From assembly GCA_003013855.2 (NCBI GenBank), contig PVNU02004155.1:1984001-2048000 (forward strand): a DNA stretch of 64,000 nucleotides. Direction: 5' to 3'. This DNA comes from Liriodendron chinense (taxonomy: Eukaryota > Streptophyta > Magnoliopsida > Magnoliales > Magnoliaceae). The position numbers and the translations under genes are program-made. Shown here piece after piece: positions 33,620 to 44,829 of the stretch. The notes below the pieces were generated by a model that saw only the letters and a list, made by a program, of their open reading frames with translations, was not told the origin of the DNA and did not search any database. Position 1 is the first letter of the stretch, and each line of letters starts with the position of its first letter.

Positions 33620-34430
33620 GCCAACAAAAAATTCTACCTTTTCCTCAATTTCCCTCAATTAACATACATTTCTAGTCTAGTATTGCCAATATTATCACCC
33701 ATATTGATACATTCTTCTGATTTAACGACGCCAATATTGCGAACATTGCCGTTAGATGATTTGATCAGGGAAGACCCGGGAAATTTTATTCTTTTAATCA
33801 TGATAGATGCATATGAATTGAGAAGAATAAATATCCTTTATGGCCCCCCACAATTCTAGAATTCACCACTTCTTAAATAAAATAAAATTAGATATTTGGT
33901 AATTCCTTTGATAAAATTCACCACTAGGTTAATTTAAATAGCATTATTTGGTAAAACATTGCATCATTAAAAAAAAAAAAAAAAAAGCGAAACACACAAG
34001 AACAAAATATCATAATCACAAAAAATACAGAGTGTGCCATCCAAACATGCATGATATTCCACCACAATCAAATTCAAAACCTAATTACCATAGTTTCAAG
34101 TGCACGTCAGATCGTGCGACGCAGTCTGGGACTCTCATGGACACTTCAATACGCATCTTAGCCGTTAATAATCTTAAGTAGATGTACACAAGCAAACTAT
34201 AGAAAGAAAAATAAAATAATACAAAACACTCACCTCTCTACACATAGGATAGATGTACCATGCATATAACATATAAGAATTTACTGTTTTTTTCTATAGG
34301 AGGATGTCCTACAAGTGTGGTCCATTGTTAGGATCTTCCAATCCATGAAATTTTTTGGTCCATCTATGATGGGGTTCATCATATCAATGGTCTGGATCAC
34401 CAAACGAGATACATACACATAGAAACCAGG
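33620..34430. other. BBX 3' flank, no gene seen
   Basis: AT-rich sequence with a poly-A run at about 33969-33986. The part nearest 34430 would hold the 3' UTR of the minus-strand BBX gene. No other gene is supported. Confidence 0.4.
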
Positions 34431-34431
34431 T

Positions 34432-35277
34432 TCACCCAAGATCAGGAACAGTGAAGTACTCCTCATCTTCTGATATCTCGATCCTGGGTTTCTTGTGGGC
34501 CATGATGGATTTGGTGGGCCTGTATAAGCTTGCATTATTGCTTGGTGTTGAAATGGGGAGTTGAGGGACTTCAGCAGCTGCCATTGTCTCTTGAGCTCGA
34601 GGCATTTGCTCATCAAAGAGACCAATGTCTCCAATCCACTCAAGTTCTCCAAACCCAATCGATTCTCTCTGCAAAATCAACGGACAGGAGGTAGTGGCCC
34701 ATTCATATCTATAGAAGAAATGTGAGATATGAACATACATATATGCATATGCAAATATATACATGCATGCTTGAAATATATAAGGCTGATTATAATAATA
34801 ACTTATTATACGGTTAGGATTCAACCATCCACCCAGGTGACCAAATGCCACAACCAACATTGAATTTTGGGCCATTAGTTTATAAGAGAACCTGTAAATG
34901 ACACTATTTTACGAAATCTTTTAATGAAAAAAATATGTGTAGATATTAGAGCTGAGTATGAGCGGGGTTGAGCCGAGCTGAGCCATGTTTGAGCTAGGCT
35001 CGGTCACTGAAATATTCTAGCTTGTGTTCGGCTTGGCTCGGCTTGGCTTGACCATCGAGCTGGACTTTTATGTTCGAGCTGAGTTCGAGCTAAATTCGAT
35101 CTGAGAGACGAGCTTGGACACAATTTTTACTTGTGTTAAAAAAATTTCAAAACTTATATTTTACATATACTATTTAGTATTTACACAACGATAGAAAAAA
35201 AAAGTAAAGAGAGAAGGGGGCACTCGTTGGAAATGGAGAGGGTTTTAGGGTTTTAAACTTTTAAGTTTTAAGTTATA

Positions 35278-35336
<59 letters not shown>

Positions 35337-38300
35337 AATCGAGCTGCAAACGAGCCGAGCTTTGAGCCGAATCAAGCCAAGCTTGGGCATGATCGTGTGC
35401 AGCTTGAACTATGAAACGTGCCCGGAAAATTCGCTCGGCTCTACTTAAACCCTCCCTCCGAATCAAGCCAAATCAAGCTGGAACGAGCCTAATCCAGCGA
35501 GCTAACCAAGCCCGCTCGATTCATGCAGCTCTAGTGGATATCTTTCCATCTAGGCTTTGATACTCTATGACACTTGATATACAGGCACTTAAAAATTGTA
35601 CACATGGTACACATTAACTCCTATTAATAAACCGGTTAAATTTTGGAACCCACTGTTTTTACCCATAATCCTCAAATCAGATTGATTGAACAGTCCTACT
35701 CTTTGATTGGTAGAGACTAGTTTATTATTAACCGTCCAATAGATGTCCACCAATCCGGTAGCTGATAATCAAATAAGCATGTTTTTTTACGGTTCAGATG
35801 CATTTAAACTAGGGACCAGGTTAATTTGAATTGCTTGTATGACATACATGCAATTCCAGGTAATTTCTAAGCGTCTTTGTATCATCCATTAGACCCTGCA
35901 AGAGTATCAAAGGTGGATAATCTGCAAGATCATTTGTCTTTGGTCCATCAACCATGCATGGAGCTCACACTACCTAATCAGAACCATTCATCAATCATGC
36001 TCCACCATGGATGGTCCATGTATTGAAAATCTTACTGATTGGATGTTCTGGGTGGGGCTCACCACTGCCTGTGAATGAATTTTCAAAACTAAAATGGGCC
36101 AGTATTTACTTTCTACGTATGCAAAACGATCATCTGTACCATGAAAGCTTTGGACTGTGGACTACGATCAGATGGGAAAGTAGATGAAAACCCAGTTGTA
36201 AATTAAGACCTACGCACATGTACTCATAACATTCGTACGTACATATAGGGCTGCACATCTGCCCGTTTAACCCGCACGACCGGTCCTGATAGAAACCAAT
36301 CCGTCCCGACCTGGCTGAGAAAACGGTCCAGTCCGGGTAGCTGCGGCTGGACTGTTTTTAATTTAGGTATAGTTTAGGGTACATGCCAAACCCGCCTGAC
36401 CCGACCGGTGTATACTAGTTTATTGCTTTTAGAAATATCAGTACGACATTATCGATAGGTTGAATGGTCAATAAACATTAGGGTGGACTCTAGAATCTTT
36501 TAATGGTGGGAGTTCAATGACCACTGATTTTTGTGGTGTGGTCTACCTAAAGCTTTTATCTGCTTCCTTTTTGGGACCATGTCCTACAATAATTTGGAAA
36601 CACAGATGGACGGCATGGATTTACAATATATACATCAAGGTGAGCCTCATGGTCAGGGTCTCACCCACATCGCTGGTTCCGGGGTCCCATCGACTCTCAC
36701 CCAAGCTGCGCTAAGCTCACACTTACATGGAGCGGATTAGGTGACATCCGAGATCCACCAAGGTGGGTGGCCCCTGACTCTGTGTCTTAAATCCACGCTG
36801 TCCAACTATTTTGAAAGATCGTTTTAGGATATGATATAAAAAAATGAAGCTGACTCAACTCTTAGGTGGACCACCTTAGAAACAGTCCTAACCTGACCCG
36901 ACCCAGTTTAGCATATAGGGTAGGGTAGGGTAGGGTAAGGTAGGGTTAGGGTTGACACTTTTACAAGTAGGGTAGGGTTAGGGTTGGGTCAGCCCAACCC
37001 GATCACGACCAATCACGAACCCGGACTAAAACCCAGACCTATGAAATATATTTAGGTTCAGTCCAGATTGGGCCCAACCAGATCCTTGTGTAGGCCTACG
37101 TACATGCATGCATAAACATATACATATCACGGAGGTATACATGCAGGCATGTATTAGTACGTAAGTATATGTAAATGAGCGTATAAGTACGTATATTTAT
37201 GTATATATAAACACTAAATAATGAGACCAGAAACAAAAATCGTCCAAACTAGCTGACCTTATCGCCGGATTCGAAATCGGAAAATTGCAACAGCTCATCG
37301 ACGGCCCACGGCGGAGATGTGTATGCAGGGGGCTGCGGTGTGGGCATTTTCATCACGGTCGCGGCGCCGAGTTATGATTTGGTGGCTCGGAGCAGCCTGA
37401 CTCAGCTTCTTTGGCACAGGCAGCACTCAAAGCCACCCGTATTCCGGTCGCGAGCAGGCGTTGATGGTTGCCGGAAAGACTGCCTGGCGAGTGTATCGGC
37501 TCATCACAGTCCCGACAAAAAAGTGCCCGATCTTCGACGCAGAAGATGAAGGCTGCCTTCTCCTGAAATAATAATAGTAAATGGTTAATCATGCATGAAA
37601 ATAGAAAATTGGTGTGAAAAATGATCAGTTAGATCCTCATGGACACCTTAGTTTTAAAACTCACTGATTTGAATCGAAACTCATATGAGTCAACTCGAGA
37701 TGCGAGATTTAGAGCCAAATCTCTTGGAAACTAAGTTCTGGGTCTGACTCGATCACTTGTTGTGACTCGAGATGAGTCACTCAGTGAGTCATAGTGTTAT
37801 TATTAATAAGAAATTATCGACCAGGTGGGAGTGGATTTGCTATAGATTGAAAACGACATTGATCAGACAAACCAAACTGTCTGATCAGTGGCCTGGAGAT
37901 GGACGGTCAGTAAACAGTTAATGAGTAAATGCCATTGAAATAATAATAGTAAATGGTTAATCATGCATGAAAATAGAAAATTGGTGTGAAAAATGATCAG
38001 TTAGATCCTCATGGACACCTTAGTTTTAAAACTCACTGATTTGAATCGAAACTCATATGAGTCAACTCGAGATGCGAGATTTAGAGCCAAATCTCTTGGA
38101 AACTCGGTTCTGGGTCTGACTCGATCACTTGTTGTGACTCGAGATGAGTCACTCAGTGAGTCATAGTGTTATTATTAATAAGAAATTATCGACCAGGTGG
38201 GAGTGGATTTGCTATAGATTGAAAACGACATTGATCAGACAAACCAAACTGTCTGATCAGTGGCCTGGAGATGGACGGTCAGTAAACAGTTAATGAGTAA

Positions 38301-39312
38301 ATGCCATTGAATTAGTTGGTTAGGATTGTCCGAAAAGTCCATAATTGGGTTTTGGCCTACCCACCATGGATCCTACAGACTGAACGGTCCAGATCTAAAT
38401 CGTTCAGCTGCCGGGCCCAGCTGTGGTGGGCCATAATCCAAAATCCAAATTCCTTTGGTGTGATTTTTGTGGTGTGACCCATCCATGGTAGGGCCAGATA
38501 TATGAACGGCCCAGATCAAACACATGACCGTCACATGATATCAAACACAGCTGTAAGTGTTTGACATGGGCTCCCTTTCTTCTGTTAGGCCTAGTGAGAC
38601 TTGTTGTCAGATCCCTTGCAATTAGACCACTACATCACACGATCAGGACCGTTCATCCAATGGGCCCCACCTCAAAACACCCAAGTCACATAAGCACCCC
38701 CACAAGGCGGTGGCCCACCTTAATCTAACGAAAATCCTCCAATCAGACGGAAAGGATTGCTCTGTCAGTTCAAATTTTGAGCAACAGCCAATCCACAGAG
38801 TAAAGATCCTGATTAACGGTCCAGATCGTGCTAAAATCAGCACCAATCAGCAATTCATCAAGACCACTCACATAAAATCACTAAAGAAATCATGAATAAA
38901 CTCTTCTACACCATAATTCACAGTTCTGATTAATCACTAACAAATCAAAATCACATAAAATAATAGAATAAGCTAAATCAGATCAACCAATCAATCTAAC
39001 CATCGATCCAATCGATATAATAATAAGTAAAAAAAATTCAAGAAAAAACCAAAGAAATTACAATAGTTGGAATGAATTCAATAAAAAAAATACATATGAG
39101 AAACAAAAGAAGTTGGAAATCATCCAAACCTGGCAAATATCGCAGCGGGGAAGCTTATTCGAAAGACATTCAAGAAGAAGCCTTTGATGTTTGCTTGCAA
39201 GCTTGTTAGCTTCATGGACTTCGATGTCGCAATTCGTGCATAGAGCGGCTTCATCGGCGCAACAAATCACAGTCGCCGGTGCTTTTTCGCATACGTCGCA
39301 TTGGATCTTCAT
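34432..39312 (-). CDS. BBX24: B-box zinc-finger protein, BBX24/BBX25 (STO/STH) type, frameshifted
   Basis: Inferred exons on the minus strand are 39312-39130 (61 codons), 37562-37258 (305 bases) and 34677-34432 (81 codons plus stop), with GT-AG introns. Exon 1 carries B-box 1 with zinc ligands C5, C8, C17, C25, C28, H33 and H42, and starts B-box 2, which exon 2 completes (EKAAFIFCVEDRALFCRDCD). Exon 2 then hits stops at about 37352. The sequence after them (VMKMPTPQPPAYTSPPWAVD, then ELLQFSDFESGDK) is in another frame, as if one base were missing near 37354. Exon 3 ends with the family tail EEYFTVPDLG. Repaired length would be about 244 residues, as in BBX24, a nuclear light-signalling regulator that interacts with COP1 and HY5. 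The break may be real or a sequence error. Confidence 0.85.
34947..35533. mobile_element. hAT-type element in BBX intron 2
   Basis: Ends TAGAGCTG and CAGCTCTA; adjacent words (GAGCGGG left, CCCGCTCGA right) also pair. Flanks GTAGATAT (34939-34946) and GTGGATAT (35534-35541) agree at 7 of 8. The interior holds GAGCC-rich words and a (TA)n(GA)n tract at about 35275-35332. Non-coding. Confidence 0.7.
35553..35912. mobile_element. GATACTCTG-terminus MITE, most complete copy
   Basis: Left end CTTTGATACTCTATGACA and right end TGCAAGAGTATCAAAGG are inverted; ATGGATGATAC-type words follow inside each end (GTATCATCCATTAGACCC on the right). The target duplication is unclear. This copy defines the family seen at 8175, 11005 and 25548. 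Confidence 0.6.
36430..36890. mobile_element. Two abutting Mutator-like MITE fragments in BBX intron 2
   Basis: The first is a right half (TTTAATGGTGGGAGTTCAAT, ACAGATGGACGGCATGG, then GTCAGGGTCTCACCC). The second starts with GAGCGGATTAGGTGAC at about 36731, the same terminus as the 7123 copy, followed by CCACGCTGTCCAAC and TCTTAGGTGGACCACC. Confidence 0.55.
36893..37080. repeat. GGGTA/GGGTTA-rich tract
   Basis: TAGGGTAGGGTAGGG, then GGTTAGGGTTG. It resembles degenerate telomere-like words but sits inside repeat sequence of the AACCC-rich type. No other feature. Confidence 0.5.
37565..38308. repeat. 372-bp tandem duplication in BBX intron 1
   Basis: Copy 1 is 37565-37936 and copy 2 is 37937-38308. 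By eye they differ at two positions only (AAACTAAGTTC versus AAACTCGGTTC), so the duplication is very recent or an assembly artefact. Copy 1 begins three bases from the exon 2 acceptor. The unit contains GACTCGAGATGAGTCACTC words of the repeat seen near 22800. Confidence 0.9.
38310..39129 (-). other. Remainder of BBX intron 1
   Basis: Contains MITE-like words (GGCCCACCATGG complement near 38360 and 38425) and AT-rich sequence. No exon is recognised. Confidence 0.4.
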
Positions 39313-39423
39313 CTTAATTCTCTTGGGCTGATTTTTTTAAAAATATTTCTAGCTTTTTTAGTGATTTCTAGAGGTACCCATGTGAAAAAAATAGCAAAAT
39401 TCAATGAATTTTCAGCTTGAAAA

Positions 39424-39426
39424 TGA

Positions 39427-39463
<37 letters not shown>
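39424..39463 (-). promoter_or_regulatory. (GA)n/(CT)n tract in BBX leader
   Basis: A nearly perfect GA dinucleotide run about 110 to 150 bases upstream of the BBX start codon; it reads CT on the coding strand. CT-rich plant leaders are common and may bind GAGA-type factors. Regulatory role is inferred. Confidence 0.35.
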
Positions 39464-39464
<1 letters not shown>

Positions 39465-39902
39465 CTAATATTCAGGAGAAGCAAATGTTGTGAAAATGGT
39501 GAAAATCAACATATATGAGTTTTCTAGATTTTTTATTTTTAAGAAAAATGAAGGTATGGGTTTTTTAGTGTGTAAAGGAAAGAGAGAGAAATGAAAATAA
39601 AAAGAGAAGAGAAATGAAGAAAACCTGTGGAAAGAAGAAATGGAAGTTGAGGGAAGAAAATCAAGAAAGAGTGGAGTGATTGGCTGAGAGGAAGAGGGAG
39701 AGGTGATAAGAGTCTGGATTCTCACATCTACATGGTTTTGTGCTCTGATGATATCTTCTATCTGCTTGTGGGGCCCACACATTTTGTGGCTGTGGCTTGC
39801 TCATTGTAACATGTGGCCATGAATATTTTGATGCTGCTTTTCTCTGACCAGGAATTCTAAGTAAGGACGCGCTACCTCCAAGCGCCAAACACACGCTCAC
39901 CG

Positions 39903-39908
39903 CACGTG
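39903..39908. promoter_or_regulatory. G-box CACGTG upstream of BBX
   Basis: A CACGTG hexamer lies about 590 bases upstream of the BBX start codon. G-boxes recruit bZIP and bHLH light regulators, and BBX24-type genes are light-responsive, so it is a plausible but unproven element. Confidence 0.3.
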
Positions 39909-39959
39909 CCAATTTGGAAAATGGGTATAGGATCTGGAAGTTCATCAGATTGCCCACTC

Positions 39960-40610
39960 ATCTAATGTGTTCTATATCAAATTTTGGATCATTCTAATCA
40001 AGATAAAAGAGGATCATGAATGTTAGATATGGACCGTTGGTTATCGTTTTTTTTATGATGGTCCATTTTTTGGTGTATATGTGGCCCACATGATGAAATT
40101 TATCTCTAATGGACATTTTTATTGAGGACTAAGCTATTAACTTCATGTGAAACTTGATAGTTTGACATGTATGGTGCGTTTGTTTTTGGACGCTTGAAGA
40201 TAGGTGCGCAGGGCATTAGTATTCGCGTTGATTCCTTCCTCTTTAAACTGGAAATATGGATGGTATACCCGCAGCTTAAATAGACAAGAGGCCTCTCTGC
40301 AAAGATGCAAAAGCAGCAAACGTGTGAGAGATCCACATCATTCATCTGATAAATCGTATGGTTAATTTTCTTTTATAATAATAAAATTTTCTATTTATCA
40401 GAAACAAATGGTATTTCTTCAGTAAATATGGAGCGTTCATTTTTTTTTTAAGTAATTCTATTTGTTAACCAACCTTATGTATTGGTAGGTAATGTTCTGG
40501 GTAAATTCACACCTGAAGGACGGTCAGGATCTAGTAGAAGTCTGCCACGTATGCAAGAGTGAGGTGAGGTCTCTTCACAATGTCACACGCGCGACCTCCC
40601 CGTGCAGGCA
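39960..40610. other. BBX upstream intergenic, no gene seen
   Basis: Mixed AT-rich sequence without coding support or clear terminal repeats. Confidence 0.4.
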
Positions 40611-40624
40611 ACGAGTGCATATAC

Positions 40625-41150
40625 GGGCGCGGATTTCCTGCGAAAGCCTTGCGCACGAAGTTCCTGCCTGGGAACCAAGGTGGGGCCCACAGTGATTTTT
40701 TGGATAAATCCACCCCGTCCATACGTTTTGAGAGCTCATTTTAGTATATCATAACAAAAATGAACCGGATCCAAGACTCAAGTGGGCCTCACTAAAGGAA
40801 AATGTGGGTAGGTAAATTACTACCGTTGAAACCTCCCTGGTATCCACAGTGATGTTTATATAACATCCATACCGTTTATAACGTCACTACTACTGGGATG
40901 AACTGAAAACACAAATATTATCCTGATTCGAAACTCCTATGGCTCCACAAATATTTCAACTGTGGACGTTTAATCCTCACGTTTACGGACTACTTGAGTC
41001 TTGGATCCGGTTCATTTTTGCTTTCATGTCCTAAAATGATCTTTCAAAACGGATGGACGGGGTGGATTTAACAAAAACATCACTGTGGGCCCCACCTTGT
41101 TTCCAAGTGCAGGAGCTTCCTGCCGAGGCTTTCGCAGGAAATCCGCGCCC
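40625..41150. mobile_element. Mutator-like foldback MITE with perfect 9-bp target duplication
   Basis: Left end GGGCGCGGATTTCCTGCG is the exact complement of the right end, followed by paired AAAGCC, GCAGGAA-type and AGGTGGGGCCCACAGTG words. TGCATATAC flanks it at 40616-40624 and 41151-41159. The inner arms (CCACCCCGTCCATACG; CGGATGGACGGGGTGG) belong to the same family as 7123-7672, but the outermost 40-50 bases differ. Length 526 bp, non-coding. Confidence 0.87.
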
Positions 41151-41280
41151 TGCATATACTCCCCTCTTTTTTTATTTCTAATCTAAACCGTTGGATGTAA
41201 ACATCCGTGAGGCCAGAAAAGGCAATAGATGGTCTACAATTAAGAGACACGTCCTAGTGTGTATTGATCTTGCAATCCGT

Positions 41281-41800
41281 GGGAAGAGGATTGGCTAGTG
41301 ACCCTGCCACTAGCCAATGGCTAGTGGTCGGTGCTCTGTGGGCCATACAGTTATGTATATGTTTCATCCATGCTGTCCATCCCTTTTTACAGATCATTTT
41401 ATAGTATGAGCCCAAAACTGAGGTTTATCCAAATCTCAGATGGACTACACAGTGTTGATTAAACAACTATCATTAAAAACTTCCTGGGGCTACAAAAGTT
41501 TTGCATCAAGCTGCTTCATCCAGGTCTGTATGACCCAATCAACAGGTTGGATGTCAAATAAACATTACAGTTGGCCTAGGAGGTTTTTAATGGTGGACAT
41601 TCAACAACTACTGTTTTCCCATGGTGTGGTACACCTGAGATTTAGATCTGGCTCGTTTTTTGGTTAAAGCCCTAAAATGACCGGTAAAAATAGATGGACG
41701 GCCTGGATAAAATACATACATCATGGTGGGACCCACATAGCACCGATCGCTAGCCACTTGGCTAGTGGCAGCTACACTAGCCAAACCGCGTCCGTTACCT
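41281..41800. mobile_element. Mutator-like foldback MITE with GGCTAGTG termini
   Basis: Left segment TTGGCTAGTG, CTGCCACTAGCCAA, TGGCTAGTGGTCGGTGCT; the right segment mirrors it (AGCACCGATCGCTAGCCA, TTGGCTAGTGGCAG, CACTAGCCAA). The inner arms carry the shared core (GTCCATCCCTTTTTACAG; TAGATGGACGGCCTGG). The outer boundary is uncertain by a few bases and no matching 9-mer was found. Confidence 0.7.
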
Positions 41801-41802
41801 TG

Positions 41803-42115
41803 GGCCCAGTATGTGTTGTTGTGTGTTATATAACAACCAACTCTATCCTTTTTTTATTAGATATTTTAGGGCATGAGTCCAAAATAAAGCAATCCAAATC
41901 TTAGGGGGACCACGCCACATGAAATAGTAGTGATTGAATGCCACTGTCAAAAACTTTCTATGGCCCACCATAATGTTTATTTACCATCTAACTTATTAAT
42001 AAGTTTACATAGCATAGGTAAAGGAAAAATAAATAAATAAATATCATCTTGATTCAAAACTTTCCTAGCTCATAATAAGTTTTTAATGGTTAATTACTAC
42101 TGCTTGATGTAGTAT
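41803..42115. mobile_element. Mutator-like MITE, left-half fragment
   Basis: TTTTAGGGCATGAGTCC, GGGGACCACGCCACATG, GGCCCACCATAATGTTTATT. The right arm is lost in AT-rich sequence. Confidence 0.5.
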
Positions 42116-42119
42116 AGCT

Positions 42120-42775
42120 TAATTAATCTACGTAAGGTAGTTTTCTAAATTCGCAAGAAAAAGAAATAAAACTTGAATAATTTTATTGTAGAATATCTAA
42201 TGTATATGAAGTCTCCATTATACCACTAATAAAGAAAAAAATAATAGTCTTAACTTGAAATTATTTAAAATAACAAAATTTAATCCTAATAGAAGTATGA
42301 ATTCAATTAGAATAGAATTTATATAAAATAATAAGTTTTTTCAAAACTAAAAAGTCTCAAATTAGCCTCACTGAAGCATTTCGAGCATTATTATAATTAA
42401 TTTTTTAAAAAATATGAAAATTTAAAATTTTAAACGTAAAGAAAAATGACAAAAAATTGAAATTACTAAAAATAATTATTTTTTTCTAAAATTTTAATTT
42501 TGAACTTGGAGTGTGCATTTTCTCGTGAAATGGATGAACGCAACCCATTTGACTCCAAATGGCCCGCTACATAAAGATCAATAGGTTGTCATGATCAATT
42601 TATGATACAACAATTTCTCCCTATCTAAATGAATTTCTTTGAATTAATGACTCGGCCCAATTCCATCATGTCTAAGTGTAATGGATTATTTTCGTTTTTG
42701 TTTTGCTTTCTTTTGATCTAGCTATGCTAAGAATACATCTATGCCACCTCTTATGTCAGTTTCCTATAAGAAGTT
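42120..42775. other. AT-rich intergenic, nothing recognised
   Basis: Long AT-rich stretch with no ORF or repeat structure I can support. Confidence 0.4.
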
Positions 42776-42942
42776 TTTAATAGTCAATCACCACCGTTTC
42801 CTATAGTATAGTCCACTTAAGATTTGAATCTTCTTCATTTTTGGAGCTATAACGGATGGATGGCCTGGATATATAACCTATACAATGAGGCCACCCCCGC
42901 AGGTCAGGCCTGACCGAACTCGGTGTTACCCCAACCTAGCTG

Positions 42943-43470
42943 AGAGGGGACAAATTAGGTGCCACTCCATACCCAACCATATGGGTGCAGCCTTGACTGT
43001 GGTGCTAACCTTGATGCATGTGTTGTGTATCTAAGCTGTTCATCAGTTTTGCCGGATCATTTTAGAGCATGTCCTGAAAATGAAGCAGGTACAAATCTTA
43101 GGTGATCACAATGTAGGGATTGAATTCCCCCCATTAAAAACTTCCTGAGGGCCACAAAAATTTTGGATCAAGCTGAGGTGCTATTTGTGGTTTTCCCCTC
43201 GTCAATGTGACCTTAACAACAATTTGGATGGCAGATGAAACAACAAGGTGTGCCCCTAGAAGTTTTTAATGGCAGGCGTCCAATGACCACTATTTCCTGT
43301 GGTGTGGTCCACCTGAGATTTGTATCTGCTTCATTTTTGGGACCATACCATAAAATAAGCGGGCAAAATTAATGGATGGCATGTATATACAAGAACATAC
43401 ATCAACGTGGGGCCCACGCTCAGGGCTGCACCCACCTGTCTGGATCGGGGTCTAACCTAATCGGCATTCC
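42943..43470. mobile_element. Mutator-like foldback MITE
   Basis: Left end GAGAGGGGACAAATTAGGTG, then GGGTGCAGCCTTGACTG. The right end mirrors it (CAGGGCTGCACCCACC, GGTCTAACCTAATCGGC). The inner arms are the usual AATGAAGCAGGTAC and GGTCCACCTGAGATTTG words. No exact 9-bp duplication was found. Confidence 0.65.
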
Positions 43471-43474
43471 CAAA

Positions 43475-44305
43475 CGCATCTGCATGAAACACGTGTGAGA
43501 TATTCAATCCATTTCTAGAGAGCCTCATTTTGGATGTACCAAAGAAAACTACATCATCTTGGCGGGACCACTGGTGTACGGTCCAGATTTAAGATTCATG
43601 TGAGGTTGTTTGGATGCGCACAAAGAAATGGAGATGCAAGAAGCATTTGGTACCGCAACGATCCGGCCGGGCTAAGTTAACCTTAGTTTGATTTAGCTTG
43701 CTTTTGTGCCACCCCAGTTTGTGGATCGGCCCAAGTTTGATTTGCTCCATAAAAGTCTAGTTCGCGCTAGAATCGGTTGGGCCGAAAATTTCGAACCAGA
43801 TCGGGCGAGTTTGAACAAGGGACGGCTCTTTTGTTTGCTTGCTTGTTTGGTTGTTTAAATAGAAAAAAAATAAGAAAAAAGTTAGAACTAACACCAAAAA
43901 ATAAAAAAATAATAAAAAATAAAAAATAAAAAAAAGAGGCATCTTATTACGTGATGTCATCCTCAGGAGAGGAGTAAAACTTCAAAATAGATATGTAATA
44001 GACTTTTCCAAACAAAAGTACACAAGCATAACTTAACAAGTGTAAGGAAAAAATGTGCATTCATACGTAACAATGTCTGTATTATGTATAATCCATGTCA
44101 TCATGCATATGTATTATCCACGGTCCATCAATTTTTACCTATCATTTTAGGACATAATCCTAAAATTGAATCATATCCAAAGATTAGTGGATCACACCAC
44201 AAGAAACAGTGTGCTTACTGAGCTGAACCAAATCGAACTTTGAGCTTCAAGCCGAGTCAAGCTAGTACTACCCTGGTTTGAGCTTGGTTTGTTTTTCTAA
44301 ACGGC
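43475..44305. other. Intergenic with a small MITE fragment
   Basis: A Mutator-like fragment lies at about 44090-44215 (CATATGTATTATCC, ATCACACCACAAGAAACAG). The rest is AT-rich; the A-rich frame at 43757-43960 is low complexity. No gene. Confidence 0.4.
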
Positions 44306-44313
44306 GTTGACTA

Positions 44314-44817
44314 TAGGGCTGTAAATGCTCGGGTTTAGGGCGGGTTTAGCCAAAACCAGACCTGCCCATTTACTAAACGGGTTTAGGTCCAAATTTTAGA
44401 CCCAGACCCTTTTACTAAATGGGCGGGTCCGGGTCGGGTCCGAGTCAACCCACTAGACCCATTTATGAATGGGTCCGGGTCTGGTAGAGGGAGATCCACC
44501 CAGACCCATTTATAAATGGGTCGGGTCTAATGGGTCCGGGTCTGGATCAAGTATGCAAGCATTTTACAAGGCTTTAAAACCTGGTCTAGACGGGTCTGGG
44601 CTAGACAGGTCCCTTGAAACATAGACCAAACCCATCCACTTACTAAATGGGTTCGGGTCGGGTTGGGTCGGGCCTAATATAAAGGAAAGCACACCCAAAC
44701 CCGTTTAGCAACCGGGTCTGTTCTTGGACCCAGACCCGTACCATTTAACAAATGGGTCGGGTCTAAATGGGTTGAATCTGGGTACCCCATCGGGTCCGTG
44801 ACCCATTTACAGCCCTA
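44314..44817. mobile_element. hAT-type element with perfect 8-bp target duplication
   Basis: Ends TAGGGCTGTAAATG and CATTTACAGCCCTA are inverted; GTTGACTA flanks it at 44306-44313 and 44818-44825. The interior is an array of AAATGGGTCGGGTC and GACCCATTTA words. No transposase frame. Confidence 0.82.
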
Positions 44818-44829
44818 GTTGACTACTTG

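Noticed and set aside
36925..36985. Telomere-like GGGTTAGGG sequence
   Set aside because: The units are mostly TAGGG and GGTAGGG, irregular, short and embedded in an AACCC-rich repeat, not TTTAGGG arrays.
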